From JANXLS01 sp037129555 (GTDB lineage: Bacteria; Planctomycetota; SZUA-567; H5-PLA8), in assembly GCA_037129555.1 (NCBI GenBank), contig JBAXUS010000125.1:1-18152 (forward strand): a stretch of 18,152 nucleotides of DNA. The letters run 5' to 3'. Below, in pieces: positions 16,152 through 18,152 of the stretch (positions are counted from its first letter, which is position 1; each line of letters opens with the position of its first letter). Below the pieces are notes generated by a model. It searched no databases and was not told the origin of the DNA. It was given only the letters and a program-made list of their open reading frames with translations. The position numbers and the translations under genes were made by a program.

Positions 16152-17288
16152 TCATTTCCCCTTCAAAACGCGCTCATAAACTCCTTCGTATAATGGCACA
16201 AGCTTTTCCGGACCGAAGCGTTCGACCGCTTTTTTTCGCGCGGCCATTCCGAACGCTTTCAACTTTTCCGGATCAGTCAGAAGCGAAAGCGCGCTCGCGG
16301 CCATGCACTCATAATCACCGACGTGGCACAGATACCCGTCCTCACCATGCGTGACGACTTCCGCCAGCCCACCGATTTCAGTCGCCAACACCGGCAGTCC
16401 GCAGCTCATCGCTTCAAGTGCCGACAGCCCAAAACTTTCGTGCGCGGATGGCAGCAAAAACAGATCGCACATTGCCAGGATGTTTTCGACGGCTTGTTGA
16501 TTGCCCAGAAAAACGGTGTCCGCTTCAACGCCCAATTCTTTCGCAAGCGCCCGAGCACCCGCCGTCTCCGGGCCTTCACCCACCATCAGCAGTCGCGCAG
16601 GGATATACTTACGGACAATCGCAAATGTTCGGACCACATCTGGAATGTTTTTAACCGGGCGAAAATTCGACACGTGAACCAGCAGCTTCTCGCCGTTCGG
16701 AGCAAAACACAGTCGCGAACAATGCCCTGTCGCCGCGCTGGGTTTGAAGCGCTCGTAATCGACAAAATTGTGGATCACATCAATCGGGCAATCCACTTTA
16801 AACGTGTCGATCGTCGCCTGCTTCAAATACGACGACACCGCCGTCACCGCGTCACTGCGCCGGATGCCAAATCGCGTCATCGCAAAAAACGCAGGCTCAC
16901 TTCCAACGAGTGTGATGTCGGTACCGTGAAGCGTTGTCACGATCTTCAAATCGCGCCCGTTCTCCATCACCACTTCCTTGGCGAGATGCGCGCAGACGGC
17001 CCAGGGCAAGGCGTAATGAACATGCAGCACGTCGAGTTTATACAACTCGGCGATCTCGATCATCCGGCACGCGGCCGAGAGCGTAAATGGCGGATATTTG
17101 AAAAGCGGATAATTCGCGACACCGACTTCGTGAAAAAAAATGCGCTCCGAAAAACTTTCGAGCCGAATCGGCAAGTCGTAACTGATCACATGGATCTCGT
17201 GCCCGCGCTTGGCGAGTTCAATGCCCAGCTCGCTGGCCACGACTCCAGACCCACCATACGTCGGATAACACGCAATGCCAATGCGCAT
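16152..17288 (-). CDS. bshA: N-acetyl-alpha-D-glucosaminyl L-malate synthase (bacillithiol pathway)
   Basis: A 378-residue GT4 glycosyltransferase that joins UDP-GlcNAc and L-malate, the first step of bacillithiol synthesis. It opens MRIGIACYPTYGGSGVVASE, the BshA N-terminal loop. HVISYDLPIRL, FHEVGVANYPLFKYPPFTLS and HVHYALPWAVCAHLA are BshA-specific. LHGTDITLVG is near 120 and AVTAVSSYLK follows. The GT4 EX7E-type motif is HESFGLSALEAMSCGLPV near 280-297. ATG 17288 is chosen because AGAGG (17299-17295) lies 6 nt upstream and the family N-terminus follows; the frame runs up to 17345 but has no conserved residues there. bshB1 lies 75 nt upstream on the same strand, so the two are likely cotranscribed. 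The final enzyme, BshC, is not in this window. Confidence 0.92.
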   Translation of the reverse strand: MRIGIACYPTYGGSGVVASELGIELAKRGHEIHVISYDLPIRLESFSERIFFHEVGVANYPLFKYPPFTLSAACRMIEIAELYKLDVLHVHYALPWAVCAHLAKEVVMENGRDLKIVTTLHGTDITLVGSEPAFFAMTRFGIRRSDAVTAVSSYLKQATIDTFKVDCPIDVIHNFVDYERFKPSAATGHCSRLCFAPNGEKLLVHVSNFRPVKNIPDVVRTFAIVRKYIPARLLMVGEGPETAGARALAKELGVEADTVFLGNQQAVENILAMCDLFLLPSAHESFGLSALEAMSCGLPVLATEIGGLAEVVTHGEDGYLCHVGDYECMAASALSLLTDPEKLKAFGMAARKKAVERFGPEKLVPLYEGVYERVLKGK

Positions 17289-17363
17289 GAATGACCTCTT
17301 CTCACTTGTCTGAAAAAGCGTGAACGTCGGACTCGTGCGGTCCAATTTTAAACCGCCGTCACT

Positions 17364-18119
17364 CTACACATCGAGTACAGAAATTGATGCGCGCAATGGA
17401 TTCTTAACACAGTACGCTTCGCCATAGCGCACACCGATTTGGAATCCGTAAAACGTGTGCAAACCGCTGAACCATTCGCTGAAATTTGAATGACTCAATC
17501 GCGTCTGCGGCTCTTCGCCGCCTCCTGATTGCTTTTTGCCGGGACCGAATTGCGAACCAAAGCAATTGACCAACTCCATCTTGCGCTCGTAAACGTCGCT
17601 GATGTCGAAGATCAAATCGGCGGTGATGCCGTAGCGGTTGTTGTAATGCAGAACGTGCTTGGGGCGGTACGGCAGCGCCAGGGCTGACGCCACGCCGCGA
17701 GCACTCTTCGGTTCGAATTTTGGGACACCTGCCAAATACGCGGCGTGTTGAATCGATTGCCCGACTGCGGCGTGATCCGGGTGCTGGTCTTCCCAATGCG
17801 GCGCGAGCACACACGCGGGCCGATACTTGCGCAGCATCCGAACCATCGCACCGATTAATTTCGGTTCGTGAATCAAATGGCCGTCGCGCAGTCCGAGGTT
17901 TTCGCGCGCGTCCAAGCCGATCATGTTTGTTGCGGCGGCAGCTTCGAGTTTGCGCGTTTGAATCGTCCCGCGCGTACCCATTTCACCGCGCGTGAAATCG
18001 ATCACGCCCAGCCGTTTGCCCGCGAGCTTGGCTTTCCACAGCAGTCCGCCGCACAACATTTCGGCGTCGTCGGGATGCGGGGCCATGACTAGAATATCGA
18101 GAGGTTGCAATGCGCTCAT
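17364..18119 (-). CDS. bshB1: bacillithiol biosynthesis deacetylase BshB1
   Basis: A 251-residue zinc deacetylase of the LmbE/PIG-L family that removes the acetyl group from GlcNAc-malate to give GlcN-malate. The N-terminal zinc motif APHPDDAE has His15 and Asp18; the third ligand is in EDQHPDHAAV, most likely His116. DFTRGEMGTRGT and ENLGLRDGH are BshB1 signatures, as is the C-terminal FSEWFSGLHTFYG with RYGEAYCVKNPL. Length matches BshB1. ATG 18119 gives a family-like start, although no clear Shine-Dalgarno is seen. It is upstream of bshA on the same strand, with a 75-nt gap and no hairpin noticed between them. The 33 nt between its start and the right edge show nothing recognisable. Confidence 0.92.
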   Translation of the reverse strand: MSALQPLDILVMAPHPDDAEMLCGGLLWKAKLAGKRLGVIDFTRGEMGTRGTIQTRKLEAAAATNMIGLDARENLGLRDGHLIHEPKLIGAMVRMLRKYRPACVLAPHWEDQHPDHAAVGQSIQHAAYLAGVPKFEPKSARGVASALALPYRPKHVLHYNNRYGITADLIFDISDVYERKMELVNCFGSQFGPGKKQSGGGEEPQTRLSHSNFSEWFSGLHTFYGFQIGVRYGEAYCVKNPLRASISVLDV

Positions 18120-18152
18120 ATCGGTTCAATGCGTTTCGGGGTGGATGCGAAC

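Noticed and set aside
16323..17294. 323-codon plus-strand frame
   Set aside because: Antisense to bshA; rich in His, Arg and Gln, with no domain pattern.

Overview
This 18.2 kb window is chromosomal DNA of a Gram-negative-type environmental bacterium. The gene mix (secreted formylglycine sulfatase, secreted alpha/beta hydrolase, ThuA-like secreted protein, an ECF sigma factor with a membrane-bound partner, an AsmA-like protein and bacillithiol genes) suits the Planctomycetota/Verrucomicrobiota/Lentisphaerota group or a nearby candidate phylum. No rRNA, tRNA or phylogenetic marker is present, so this placement is an inference.

Layout. Positions 1-698 hold no intact recognisable gene: a broken IS630-type transposase fragment (minus strand) runs off the left edge, followed by a possible 52-residue minus-strand ORF and inverted repeats. 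Next come a secreted sulfatase (699-2210) and a secreted alpha/beta hydrolase (2275-3273), a likely degradative pair. Facing them is an ECF sigma factor plus single-pass anti-sigma-like protein (4732-3279, minus), transcribed divergently from a ThuA-domain secreted protein (4856-5776). A TspO/MBR membrane protein (6255-5779, minus) converges on it.

The most unusual part is 6547-9780: two tandem paralogous proteins, each with an N-terminal membrane anchor, a long charged coiled coil, a small shared beta-rich-looking domain and C-terminal BRCT-like repeats (one in the first protein, two in the second). I know of no described system with this architecture. A palindromic repeat element (9801-9956) follows.

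Positions 10054-14134 form a tightly packed operon: threonine synthase, two small unrecognised genes, dihydrodipicolinate reductase and a LarA-fold (DUF2088) protein lacking the racemase's key residues. Three of its four junctions are 4-base ATGA overlaps. The operon thus carries two branches of the aspartate family (threonine; lysine/diaminopimelate). A perfect 14-bp hairpin closes it. An AsmA-like membrane protein (14217-16109) follows, then a hairpin, then the minus-strand pair bshB1-bshA (18119-16152) for bacillithiol-type thiol synthesis.

All homology statements come from reading motifs by eye; no search was run.
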